A stretch of DNA of 6,565 nt from Candidatus Staskawiczbacteria bacterium RIFCSPLOWO2_01_FULL_38_12b (GCA_001820255.1 MHPA01000015.1:1-6565); one strand, 5' to 3'; counted from the stretch's first letter, positions 1 to 5,652 are shown. The notes: generated from the sequence alone by a model not told the origin. A program made the numbers and translations.

Positions 1-37
1 CTCCATAATGAATATCAGTTAGTTTGATAATACCTCA

Positions 38-68
38 ATACTAATGCAACCTAGTTGCACTTGTCAAT
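38..68 (-). promoter_or_regulatory. possible leftward promoter with operator-like palindrome
   Basis: On the minus strand a perfect TTGACA (68-63) is followed after 19 bases by TAGTAT (43-38), a weak -10 (4 of 6 bases). The long spacer contains a dyad with 6-bp arms, TGCAAC-cta-GTTGCA (45-59), and a second small dyad, TTGTC-aata-GACAA (61-74), overlaps the -35. A palindrome inside a promoter spacer is a common operator layout (MarR- and MerR-type regulators). A minus-strand ATG followed by GAG lies at 6-4, so a gene running off the left edge could start there. No coding sequence is visible to confirm this, and the -10 is poor. Confidence 0.3.
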
Positions 69-78
69 AGACAAAATA

Positions 79-103
79 AAACAGGGCTATTAAGTCCTGC
101 TTT
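79..103. other. short hairpin, possible weak terminator
   Basis: CAGGGCT (82-88) pairs with AGTCCTG (93-99) around a 4-base loop, with one G-T wobble. Flanking A and T runs can extend the stem past one bulge. On the minus strand it is followed by TTTTATTTT, which makes it more terminator-like in that direction, although no minus-strand gene lies just upstream of it. The function is uncertain. Confidence 0.3.
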
Positions 104-262
104 ATCACATTGATTTTAATTAATGAGTATGACTTAAATGCTCTATTCTTTCTTCCTCTTTTTTTTATTGTTTCTTCGTCAGAATCCCCTCCTCCGTTTT
201 TTATGATGATATAATAGCAAGTATTGTAGTAATCGGCACGGCAAGAATTAAACCGTTATGCA
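100..262. other. gene-free leader region
   Basis: No open reading frame of useful length begins or passes here on either strand. The stretch around 145-205 is pyrimidine-rich on the plus strand, with an 8-T run near 160 and a 6-T run near 197. The only regulatory signal I can support is the extended -10 element at 207-215. Together with the flanking repeat R1 this forms the roughly 400-base region upstream of the Fic gene. Confidence 0.5.
207..215 (+). promoter_or_regulatory. extended -10 promoter for the Fic/primase-helicase operon
   Basis: TG-A-TATAAT (207-215) is a perfect extended -10 element. No -35 resembling TTGACA is found 16-18 bases upstream, which extended -10 promoters can tolerate. 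Transcription would begin near 222 and give a leader of about 180 bases carrying the structured repeat R1 ahead of the Fic start codon. The element is read from consensus match only. Confidence 0.4.
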
Positions 263-352
263 GGGGCGGTTGGAATCGAACGCATCTCGGTCGCCCTAGC
301 GCCTTGAGTAACCAGGTCGCATAATAGCCCTAGGAACTGTAGCTCTATTGAC
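263..352. repeat. structured repeat R1 (left flank of the Fic/TOTE module)
   Basis: R1 shares ordered blocks with R2 (3627-3746). GAATCGAACG lies at 273-282 and CCTAG starts exactly 22 bases after it, as in R2. AATAG (323-327) is followed 12 bases later by AACT, again as in R2, and a TTGAC block starts 25 bases after AATAG (23 in R2). In R1 a stem of nine pairs, three of them G-U (264-272 with 288-296), holds GAATCGAACG in a 15-base loop. On the minus strand this motif reads GTTCGATTC, like a tRNA TΨC loop with its closing G-C pair. A full tRNA fold is not possible because the T-stem does not pair. The homology to R2 is visible but the role is unknown. Confidence 0.5.
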
Positions 353-375
353 AATCGGATATAATCAGATACAAT
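348..375 (+). promoter_or_regulatory. sigma-70-like promoter of the Fic gene
   Basis: TTGACA (348-353) and TACAAT (370-375) are separated by 16 bases. A TATAAT at 360-365 is too close to act as the -10 of this -35. Transcription would start near 382, about 20 bases before ATG 405. The longest reading frame of the Fic gene begins with TTG at 348, which is the -35 box itself, so the promoter argues for the downstream ATG as the true start. Confidence 0.5.
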
Positions 376-404
376 CAAATATATTACTATTAATCCAATT
401 ATAC

Positions 405-1457
405 ATGGAAAGAAATTTTGAATCAAGAGTAAAATTGACCCCTGAAATTCTTCAGAAAATTGCCCGCATTGATGAACTCAAAGGATTGTGGACAGGCAGT
501 GCCAAGCTAAGCCCCCACATTTTAAAACAGCTCAAGATGTCTGTCATCATCACTTCGACGGGAGCTTCGACTCGCATTGAGGGGGTGCGCATGAGTGATG
601 AAGAAATTGAAAGACTGATCAGGGGATTAAAAACAAAACCCCCAAAAGGCAGGGATGCCGAAGAAGTGGCCGGATATGCTGACTTACTAGGAAGAATTTT
701 TGATAACCATAAAACTCTCAAATTAACCGAGGGGCAGATTTTGCAATTCCATGAAATCCTACTACACTTTTCATCAAAAGACCAAATAGGAAAAGGCAAA
801 TACAAATCATCGGATAATATTGTAGTTGCCAAAGATGATGATGGTAAAGAAATAATATTGTTCCGACCGACAGAACCGTGGCTGGTAAAAAAAGAAATGG
901 ACGATGTTCTAACATGGACCAACGAAGTGTTAGACAAAAAAACGATTCACCCGATCCTGGTCATTGCTAACTTTATTTTCGAATTTTTAGCAATTCACCC
1001 ATTTCATGACGGCAATGGGCGGCTTTCGCGCGCCCTTACCAACCTTCTTCTCTTGCAAGCGGGCTACGCCTATATACCCTATGTATCCCTGGAAGAAACG
1101 ATCGAAAAAAACAGAGAAGAATACTACTTATCCCTCAGAGGAGCGCAACGACACCATAAGACAGAAAATGAAGATATTACAACTTGGATTCTATTCCTCC
1201 TTGATGCGTTGCTTGCGCAAGCAGAAAAGTCCCGAAGTCTTATTGAAAAAGATCGACCAGAACAGACGCTTTCGGAAAAGCAGATTTTAGTGCTAAGACT
1301 TTTTGATCAAGATAAAACACTTTCACCTAAAGATGTCGCATTATTGCTTAAAGAAATACCAATGCCCACTATTAAGCAGGCACTCGGACGCTTGGTTAAG
1401 CTTGGCCTTGTAAAACGCATCGGCCTGGGTAGGGCAACACGGTATGTAAAAGTATGA
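405..1457 (+). CDS. Fic family protein, class II, with C-terminal winged helix
   Basis: This 350-residue protein has the Fic fold, whose members usually transfer AMP from ATP to a hydroxyl side chain of a target protein. The active-site motif HPFHDGNGRLSR (about 198-209) is intact, with catalytic His, the anion-binding GNGR and the final Arg. Upstream, STRIEG (55-60) matches the inhibitory helix motif (S/T)xxxE(G/N), so this is a self-inhibited class II enzyme in which the Glu blocks productive ATP binding. The segment GKYKSSDNIVV (about 131-141) fits the target-docking flap. Residues 287-350 look like a winged helix-turn-helix. The layout and length resemble Shewanella SoFic (372 aa). ATG 405 is chosen over TTG 348 because the upstream extension is low-complexity and overlaps a TTGACA promoter; no Shine-Dalgarno sequence is seen before either. 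The stop overlaps the next start (ATGA), giving translational coupling to the primase-helicase. The target protein is unknown. Confidence 0.92.
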   Translation: MERNFESRVKLTPEILQKIARIDELKGLWTGSAKLSPHILKQLKMSVIITSTGASTRIEGVRMSDEEIERLIRGLKTKPPKGRDAEEVAGYADLLGRIFDNHKTLKLTEGQILQFHEILLHFSSKDQIGKGKYKSSDNIVVAKDDDGKEIILFRPTEPWLVKKEMDDVLTWTNEVLDKKTIHPILVIANFIFEFLAIHPFHDGNGRLSRALTNLLLLQAGYAYIPYVSLEETIEKNREEYYLSLRGAQRHHKTENEDITTWILFLLDALLAQAEKSRSLIEKDRPEQTLSEKQILVLRLFDQDKTLSPKDVALLLKEIPMPTIKQALGRLVKLGLVKRIGLGRATRYVKV

Positions 1458-3607
1458 ACAATTTAGTAAGTGAAGAAAATATTGAGCTTTACTGTTCTTT
1501 GTTTTGCGGCAGGCAAGATGTTTATGCACGGCATTGGGAGAAAAATGAAAAATCCGGATATAGTCCGGCATATGATTTTAATTGGTCAGAATTTTTAGCA
1601 TTTAAAAGCCAGGGTGGCAGTTTAAAAGATTTTCCAAACAAGAAACTAATTCCGTTAACTCCCGACGTTATTAAAAAACATTTATTCGGCGCCCATACGA
1701 TAGGCATTTATCCGATACTTTCCGATAATACATCCTGTTTTATCGCTGCTGATTTTGATGACCAGAATTGGTTTGAAGATGGTAAAAACTTCATTCAAGA
1801 ATGCGGTAAGGTTGGTTTGAGCGGATATATGGAACGATCACGTTCGGGCAACGGCTGCCACGTTTGGATATTTTTTGAAAATCCATATCCGTGTTTTAAG
1901 AGCAGGAAAATAATCCTTGAGATTATTAAAAAATCACTAAAACTTTCTGAATTTGACAAAGAAGTCAGTTTTGACCGACTATTCCCCAATCAAGACAGCC
2001 TGGTAAAAAATGGTTTTGGGAATCTTATCGCCCTGCCATTCCAGGGCAGAAAAGTAACCGAAGGTAAAACTGTTTTTATTGATACGGGAAATAACCATCA
2101 ACCCTATTCTGACCAATGGGAATTTTTAGCATCAATCAAAAAACATAGCGCTTCCGAACTGGACTCCGCATACCACACCATTTTTGAATCTTCAGAGTTA
2201 GTGGAGCCAACCAATAATATTTTCACTGGGAAAAACGACGTAATACATATCACATTAAGCAATAAAATAGCGTTAAAGCGTTCACAACTTCCCCATCATG
2301 TTATTGTCTTTTTGAAAGAAAAATTGAACTTTATCAACTCTGAATTTCTAATAAGAAGACGCATGGGGAAATCCGTCTACAAAATCCAAAAGTTTTTTAA
2401 GTTAATTGAAGAGAGTGGTGATACTATTTATTTACCAAGAGGATTTCTAAATCAGTTAGTAGTATTTTTGAAAGAAAATAATGTGCCTTATAATCTAACC
2501 GACGAACGACCCAACATTAAAAAAGTGAAGTTCGCCAGCAACATAACATTGAAAACTGACCAATTATTTGCAGTTGAGCAAGGCTTAAAAAATGATTCTG
2601 GCGTTATTGTGGCTCCATCGGGCAGCGGCAAAACTATTATCGGCCTAGAACTTATCGCGCAACGGAAACTCCCCGCGGTAATTTTAGTGCATCGGCAACA
2701 ATTACTCGACCAATGGCTTGACCGCATCGAAACGTTTTTAGGAATACCAAAAACCCAAATCGGCCAGTTTACCGGGAGAAAGAAAAAGCAAGGCAAGCAA
2801 ATAACGGTGGCTATGATGCAAACTTTGGACAGAATGAATCTGTCTGACTTGAGAAATTCATTTGGCACTATTATTACCGATGAATGTCATCATATTCCTG
2901 CCAAAACATTCAGAAAAGTTATATCGGAATTTAATCCAAAATATAGTTATGGCTTAACCGCCACCACAAAAAGAAAACACAACGATGAACAGCTTATTTA
3001 TATGTATATTGGGGAAATTATTGCAAAACTTGAAGAGTCTCCGATAGTCATTTCTAACGAACCCACTGCCAGCGTCTCAACAGAAATTATTATTAAAGAA
3101 ACTGAGTTGTCGTTGCCATTCAAATTTTCTACCGACAATTTCCAGCTTTTATCAAAGATAATATGCTTTGATAGTGCTCGGAATCAGCTGATAGTAAAAA
3201 ATATTCTGACGCAAATTAGTGATGGCAAAAGAATATTATTATTGAGTGAGCGCAAAGATCACTTGGAAATCTTAAAAATGTATCTGAAGGGGTTATGCGA
3301 AACGATTGTTATTTCCGGCGAAGATTCGGCAGCAAAGCGCCTCATCAAAATTAAACAGATAGAAAATGGCCATTATCAAATTATTCTTTCAACCGGCCAG
3401 TTTTTTGGTGAAGGTTTAGATTTTCAAAATATTGACTGTTTGATGCTCGTTTTCCCGTTTTCCTTTGAAGGAAAACTCATTCAATATATCGGCAGGCTAC
3501 GCGGGAAAAGCAGCAAAAAGACCATCATTGATTACCGGGACAAAAACATTCCCTTCTTGGAACGACAATTTAAACAGCGGCAGAGATATTACAAAAAATT
3601 AAGGTAG
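1454..3607 (+). CDS. TOTE-type AEP primase domain fused to superfamily 2 helicase
   Basis: This 717-residue fusion has an N-terminal archaeo-eukaryotic primase domain (about 10-225) of the kind described for TOTE conflict systems. Visible marks are the acidic motif AADFDD (98-103), SGNGCHVW with the conserved His (131-138), and FGNLIALPFQGR (188-199). A middle part (about 263-352) with LPRGF and a final DER fits the accessory region preceding this helicase type. The helicase follows: Walker A PSGSGKT (388-394), DECH (476-479), LTAT (501-504), a motif V region STGQFFGEGLDF (646-657) and QYIGRLRGK (677-685). It should hydrolyse ATP and act on nucleic acid; the primase active site looks intact. 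No nuclease domain is recognisable, although such systems often include one, so the effector may lie elsewhere or be the Fic partner. Its ATG lies in a 4-base ATGA overlap with the Fic gene, with no Shine-Dalgarno sequence, so it probably depends on coupled translation. Confidence 0.92.
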   Translation: MNNLVSEENIELYCSLFCGRQDVYARHWEKNEKSGYSPAYDFNWSEFLAFKSQGGSLKDFPNKKLIPLTPDVIKKHLFGAHTIGIYPILSDNTSCFIAADFDDQNWFEDGKNFIQECGKVGLSGYMERSRSGNGCHVWIFFENPYPCFKSRKIILEIIKKSLKLSEFDKEVSFDRLFPNQDSLVKNGFGNLIALPFQGRKVTEGKTVFIDTGNNHQPYSDQWEFLASIKKHSASELDSAYHTIFESSELVEPTNNIFTGKNDVIHITLSNKIALKRSQLPHHVIVFLKEKLNFINSEFLIRRRMGKSVYKIQKFFKLIEESGDTIYLPRGFLNQLVVFLKENNVPYNLTDERPNIKKVKFASNITLKTDQLFAVEQGLKNDSGVIVAPSGSGKTIIGLELIAQRKLPAVILVHRQQLLDQWLDRIETFLGIPKTQIGQFTGRKKKQGKQITVAMMQTLDRMNLSDLRNSFGTIITDECHHIPAKTFRKVISEFNPKYSYGLTATTKRKHNDEQLIYMYIGEIIAKLEESPIVISNEPTASVSTEIIIKETELSLPFKFSTDNFQLLSKIICFDSARNQLIVKNILTQISDGKRILLLSERKDHLEILKMYLKGLCETIVISGEDSAAKRLIKIKQIENGHYQIILSTGQFFGEGLDFQNIDCLMLVFPFSFEGKLIQYIGRLRGKSSKKTIIDYRDKNIPFLERQFKQRQRYYKKLR

Positions 3608-3626
3608 GCTTTTTAAAGTAATCTTG

Positions 3627-3746
3627 TGATGGCACTCAGAATCGAACGGCCATCAATCTTCCTAGGGCGGTTCGATTCTCAGGACCGTACCGTTGACTGG
3701 TTAAAAAATCTGTTACCTAATAGCTAGGGCAACTCAGTCTCTTGAC
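3627..3746. repeat. structured repeat R2 (right flank of the Fic/TOTE module)
   Basis: R2 is a diverged, longer copy of R1. It shares GAATCGAACG (3639-3648), CCTAG 22 bases on (3661), AATAG (3719-3723), AACT 12 bases after that, and TTGAC (3742-3746). It is about 30 bases longer between the CCTAG and AATAG blocks. Two exclusive hairpins are possible. The first is TGATGGC (3627-3633) with GCCATCA (3649-3655), a perfect 7-bp stem with the shared motif in a 15-base loop. The second is AGAATCGAAC (3638-3647) with GTTCGATTCT (3670-3679), a perfect 10-bp stem extended by three inner pairs past a mismatch. The nonamer GTTCGATTC therefore occurs on both strands here and once in R1. Confidence 0.5.
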
Positions 3747-3774
3747 TTAGCATGTGTTGGCAGTGGGCATTAGA

Positions 3775-3790
3775 AGCAGTTAGAACTGCT
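3775..3790. repeat. perfect palindrome, possible protein-binding site
   Basis: AGCAGTT (3775-3781) and AACTGCT (3784-3790) are perfect 7-bp arms around AG. It sits in the gene-free strip between the primase-helicase stop and the terminator of the opposite block. It has no following T-run on the plus strand, so it is more operator-like than terminator-like. No promoter of good quality overlaps it, and its role is unknown. Confidence 0.4.
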
Positions 3791-3842
3791 ATATTGGCTT
3801 CACTTTAACCCGATTTTGAGGTTTTTGCAAACTTCGTAAAAT

Positions 3843-3866
3843 AAAAAACCCATCCGAGTGATGGGC
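3843..3866 (-). terminator. intrinsic terminator of the zinc-ribbon genes
   Basis: Read on the minus strand, CCCATC (3865-3860) and GATGGG (3854-3849) form a 6-bp stem with a 5-base loop and are followed directly by TTTTTT (3848-3843). It lies 26 bases past the stop codon of the second zinc-ribbon gene, as expected for the end of that transcript. A different pairing of GGTTTTT (3820-3826) with AAAAACC (3844-3850) could compete with it. Confidence 0.7.
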
Positions 3867-3891
3867 TATGTTCGTTCTTTTTGGCAGGGCT

Positions 3892-4194
3892 TCAATCCTC
3901 AACCAACCTTTTCCCACACTTGGAACAAAACCTTTCGTTCCAGTTTGGGATTTTCTCCCTTGCTTGGTTGATGAAGATGACTTGCAAAGCGTGAAGGTCA
4001 TTCGTGCATTTGCGAATGTTGGACAGAATAGACCCTTCCGAGCCAACCGCATCCGAAACCTCTATGGCTTGTATCGTCAGGTCAAGAACAGTGCCTAATG
4101 GGTATTCAAACCCACAAGCTCCGCAAAACCTGTTTCCGCCCAGAGTGCAGATAGGATTTTGGCAGTTGGGACACTTGGTCAAGGGCGTTGTCAT
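3892..4194 (-). CDS. small zinc-ribbon protein, second of two paralogues
   Basis: This 100-residue protein has CPNC (8-11) and CGAC (24-27), which together make a treble-clef-like zinc ribbon, and a final CSKC (90-93) followed by GKRL. The centre holds CTNDLH (63-68). Both the central hexapeptide and the C-terminal FCxxCGK recur in the upstream neighbour, so the two genes look like duplicates. The last CxxC has no obvious second pair; it may bind zinc with Cys63 or across a dimer. There is no signal peptide or membrane segment, so it should be cytoplasmic. A Shine-Dalgarno sequence GAGAGGA (4199-4205) precedes the ATG at good spacing. The gene follows its paralogue by 30 bases. No specific function can be given; zinc ribbons bind nucleic acid or protein. 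Confidence 0.8.
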   Translation of the reverse strand: MTTPLTKCPNCQNPICTLGGNRFCGACGFEYPLGTVLDLTIQAIEVSDAVGSEGSILSNIRKCTNDLHALQVIFINQAREKIPNWNERFCSKCGKRLVED

Positions 4195-4198
4195 TGTT

Positions 4199-4205
4199 TC
4201 CTCTC
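4199..4205 (-). promoter_or_regulatory. Shine-Dalgarno sequence of the second zinc-ribbon gene
   Basis: GAGAGGA on the minus strand ends 4 bases before the ATG at 4194. It supports the minus-strand reading of this stretch against the longer overlapping plus-strand frames. Confidence 0.65.
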
Positions 4206-4224
4206 TGAAAGAGTTTGAAAAGGT

Positions 4225-4563
4225 TTACACTGCGGGCAATTCTTTACCACAATTGTGGCAGAATTTTGACGGCTCTGCTACAAGATGGGCTATGTCAGGA
4301 TATTCTTCTCTTTCCTTTCTGAAACCATCGCGTATCTTTGCCATACGCAAATGCAGTTCATCGGTGCAAGTCATTGGCAGGTCGTGGACAAACACTGGCG
4401 TTCCCAGTTGCCCTTGTTGCCTTTCCAAAAAATCTTGTTCCAAACCCGCCACCTCAAATGCATTCTGGAACTTTTCAGAAGTCGGAATTTTAGTGCCACA
4501 GAAAGGGCAAAAATTCTTGACCAGATAGTCCAGTTCCTTTTTACAAGACAAACATTCTCGCAT
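4225..4563 (-). CDS. small zinc-ribbon protein, first of two paralogues
   Basis: This 112-residue protein has CLSC (4-7) and CPFC (19-22) forming an N-terminal zinc ribbon, and CHNC (102-105) followed by GKEL at the C-terminus. Between them are CTDELH (66-71) and a charged, probably helical stretch (about 72-92). The order of ribbon, CT(D/N)(E/D)LH, helix and FCxxCGK is the same as in the gene just downstream, which supports an old tandem duplication. It is predicted cytoplasmic. A good Shine-Dalgarno sequence (AGGGAG, 4576-4571) stands 7 bases before the ATG. It is the first gene of a two-gene transcript. I do not recognise the family, so the role is open; binding of nucleic acid or a protein partner is the general expectation. 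Confidence 0.8.
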   Translation of the reverse strand: MRECLSCKKELDYLVKNFCPFCGTKIPTSEKFQNAFEVAGLEQDFLERQQGQLGTPVFVHDLPMTCTDELHLRMAKIRDGFRKEREEYPDIAHLVAEPSKFCHNCGKELPAV

Positions 4564-4570
4564 TGGGTTT

Positions 4571-4576
4571 CTCCCT
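4571..4576 (-). promoter_or_regulatory. Shine-Dalgarno sequence of the first zinc-ribbon gene
   Basis: AGGGAG on the minus strand lies 7 bases before the ATG at 4563. It fixes this start and contrasts with the genes at 4680-6048, which have none. Confidence 0.65.
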
Positions 4577-4608
4577 GTTTAGACACATAGTAAGAGCGAC
4601 TTGACTAC

Positions 4609-4636
4609 ATATTACACAAATTTTAGAAATTAGCAA
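4609..4636 (-). promoter_or_regulatory. probable promoter of the zinc-ribbon pair
   Basis: On the minus strand TTGCTA (4636-4631) and TAATAT (4614-4609) are 16 bases apart. Transcription would start near 4602 and give a leader of about 40 bases. The pair sits between the terminator of the upstream operon and the first zinc-ribbon gene, where a promoter is needed. Both boxes are imperfect. Confidence 0.35.
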
Positions 4637-4638
4637 CC

Positions 4639-4668
4639 AAAAAACCAATACAAGAAAATATCGGTTTT
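4639..4668 (-). terminator. intrinsic terminator of the methyltransferase operon
   Basis: AAAACCGATA (minus strand, 4668-4659) pairs with TATTGGTTTT (4650-4641) in a 10-bp stem with one G-T pair and an 8-base loop. The stem runs into six T residues (4644-4639). It begins 11 bases past the methyltransferase stop codon and separates that operon from the zinc-ribbon genes. Because the stem is A/T-flanked it could also work in the other direction. Confidence 0.65.
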
Positions 4669-4679
4669 TATATTACTTT

Positions 4680-5303
4680 TTATTGTTTTTTCCCTATAAC
4701 TTGCATCCAATTACTCTTTCTTGCGGTTCGGCTGGGAGGCATCACATTTTCATATACCATTTCTAACCCTACATTTTTAAAATACTCCTTAAATTCATCC
4801 AAAGTAAAGTAGCTGAAAAACCGTTCGTATTCGTAGCCGTAATCGTTGTCGGTTTTGGTTTCTTCATCCACTCCCCCTTCAATTTTTTCCTTAACGGCAA
4901 TGTATAAATATCCACCAGAGTTTAATTTACCCACTGCTTTTTTGATTATGCCTTCGGCTTCTTTTTTGGGAATATGCAATAAAACAGCTTGCATAAAAAT
5001 CCCATCAAAGCTCTCTTCTAATGTATCTACATTATTTATATCCATCACTAAAAACCTCCCTTCTGGCACTTCTCGTTTTGCAATTTCAACAAGATTTTCT
5101 GAAAAATCTACACCCAACACTTTCAACCCTTTTCCAATAAGGTATTTACTTTTTGTGCCACCGCCACAACCCACATCTAAAACACTACTACCTTGTTTTA
5201 AAAGCGAAACGAACTTATCAGTTCCCTCCTGCCACCAATCATCAGACGAATGGTCTTTGTGCCAGCTCTCTGCAATTTTATTGTAGGTATCTTTTAAGTT
5301 CAT
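4680..5303 (-). CDS. class I SAM-dependent methyltransferase
   Basis: This 207-residue protein has a Rossmann-like methyltransferase domain. Motif I is VLDVGCGGGTKS (41-52), which binds S-adenosylmethionine; the acidic residue ending strand 2 is Asp66 in LGVDFSEN (63-70). FLVMDINN (84-91) corresponds to the motif carrying the adenine-contacting Asp, and FDGIFMQAVLLHIP (99-112) to motif IV/post-I. The N-terminus YNKIAESWHKDH with WW at 23-24 is usual for small-molecule methyltransferases of the Methyltransf_11/25 kind. The length is normal for a free-standing enzyme, and it should be cytoplasmic. The substrate cannot be told. It is the last gene of the minus-strand operon, 7 bases after the tautomerase-like gene, with no Shine-Dalgarno sequence before its ATG. 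I recall close relatives mainly from Patescibacteria; that is memory, not a search. Confidence 0.92.
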   Translation of the reverse strand: MNLKDTYNKIAESWHKDHSSDDWWQEGTDKFVSLLKQGSSVLDVGCGGGTKSKYLIGKGLKVLGVDFSENLVEIAKREVPEGRFLVMDINNVDTLEESFDGIFMQAVLLHIPKKEAEGIIKKAVGKLNSGGYLYIAVKEKIEGGVDEETKTDNDYGYEYERFFSYFTLDEFKEYFKNVGLEMVYENVMPPSRTARKSNWMQVIGKKQ

Positions 5304-5310
5304 ATTTTAT

Positions 5311-5634
5311 TTATATTCCAATCTCAATTTTCCAGTTCATTGGAATAAGAGTTAAGTTAATTGGATGCGGAAAATTATTTTCTATTTTCCATTCTGATAG
5401 TTTGGACTTTATATCAGAAATAAGTTTATCGGCATCTGTTATTTTGTGGTCGCTTAAACGAATGAATATCTCTATGGGAGAAACTGCAATTTTAACTTGA
5501 CTGTTGTTTGCATAAACTGGCACATCTTCAATGCTTGTTATCTTTGATACAATTTTATGCACCGCATCTGATAGGATTTTTATTTCTTCCTCTTTAACTT
5601 TTTGACTATCAAATTCTATGTTGATTATTGGCAT
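5311..5634 (-). CDS. tautomerase/MIF-fold-like small protein
   Basis: This 107-residue protein starts MPIINIEFD. The Pro directly after Met is the hallmark of the tautomerase superfamily, where it becomes the N-terminal catalytic base. The predicted order of strand (2-9), helix (14-33), strand (46-60), helix (65-86) and strand (91-105) gives two beta-alpha-beta units, which fits the length of MIF and 5-carboxymethyl-2-hydroxymuconate isomerase rather than the roughly 62-residue 4-oxalocrotonate tautomerase. It probably acts as a trimer in the cytoplasm. Substrate and activity cannot be inferred, and the assignment rests on the N-terminus and predicted fold. It lies 18 bases after the 131-aa gene and 7 before the methyltransferase. 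No Shine-Dalgarno sequence is present. Confidence 0.78.
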   Translation of the reverse strand: MPIINIEFDSQKVKEEEIKILSDAVHKIVSKITSIEDVPVYANNSQVKIAVSPIEIFIRLSDHKITDADKLISDIKSKLSEWKIENNFPHPINLTLIPMNWKIEIGI

Positions 5635-5652
5635 AATTTTTATTTTTACAAA

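Noticed and set aside
231..330. A tRNA gene on the minus strand, suggested by the GTTCGATTC box
   Set aside because: The bases beside the loop do not make a 5-bp T-stem, and no matching acceptor stem or D-arm could be laid out. The same holds for the copy near 3640.
452..937. Minus-strand reading frame of 161 codons within the Fic gene
   Set aside because: It is Ser/Ile/Leu-rich and lies wholly opposite the intact, motif-bearing Fic frame, so it is a shadow frame.
2488..2868. Minus-strand reading frame of 126 codons within the helicase gene
   Set aside because: It lies opposite the Walker A and DECH region of an uninterrupted helicase and shows no recognisable motif.
263..3746. Integron attC sites flanking a gene cassette
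   Set aside because: I could not find the paired RYYYAAC and GTTRRRY core boxes in either repeat.
263..3746. CRISPR array
   Set aside because: There are only two diverged repeats more than 3 kb apart, with genes between them and no regular spacers.
3789..4052. Minus-strand frame of 87 codons overlapping the second zinc-ribbon gene
   Set aside because: It reads through the intrinsic terminator and overlaps the zinc-ribbon gene in another frame, with no Shine-Dalgarno sequence of its own.
4004..4528. Long plus-strand reading frame of 174 codons
   Set aside because: It runs opposite two minus-strand genes that have paired CxxC motifs, Shine-Dalgarno sequences and a terminator, and its product resembles no known fold.
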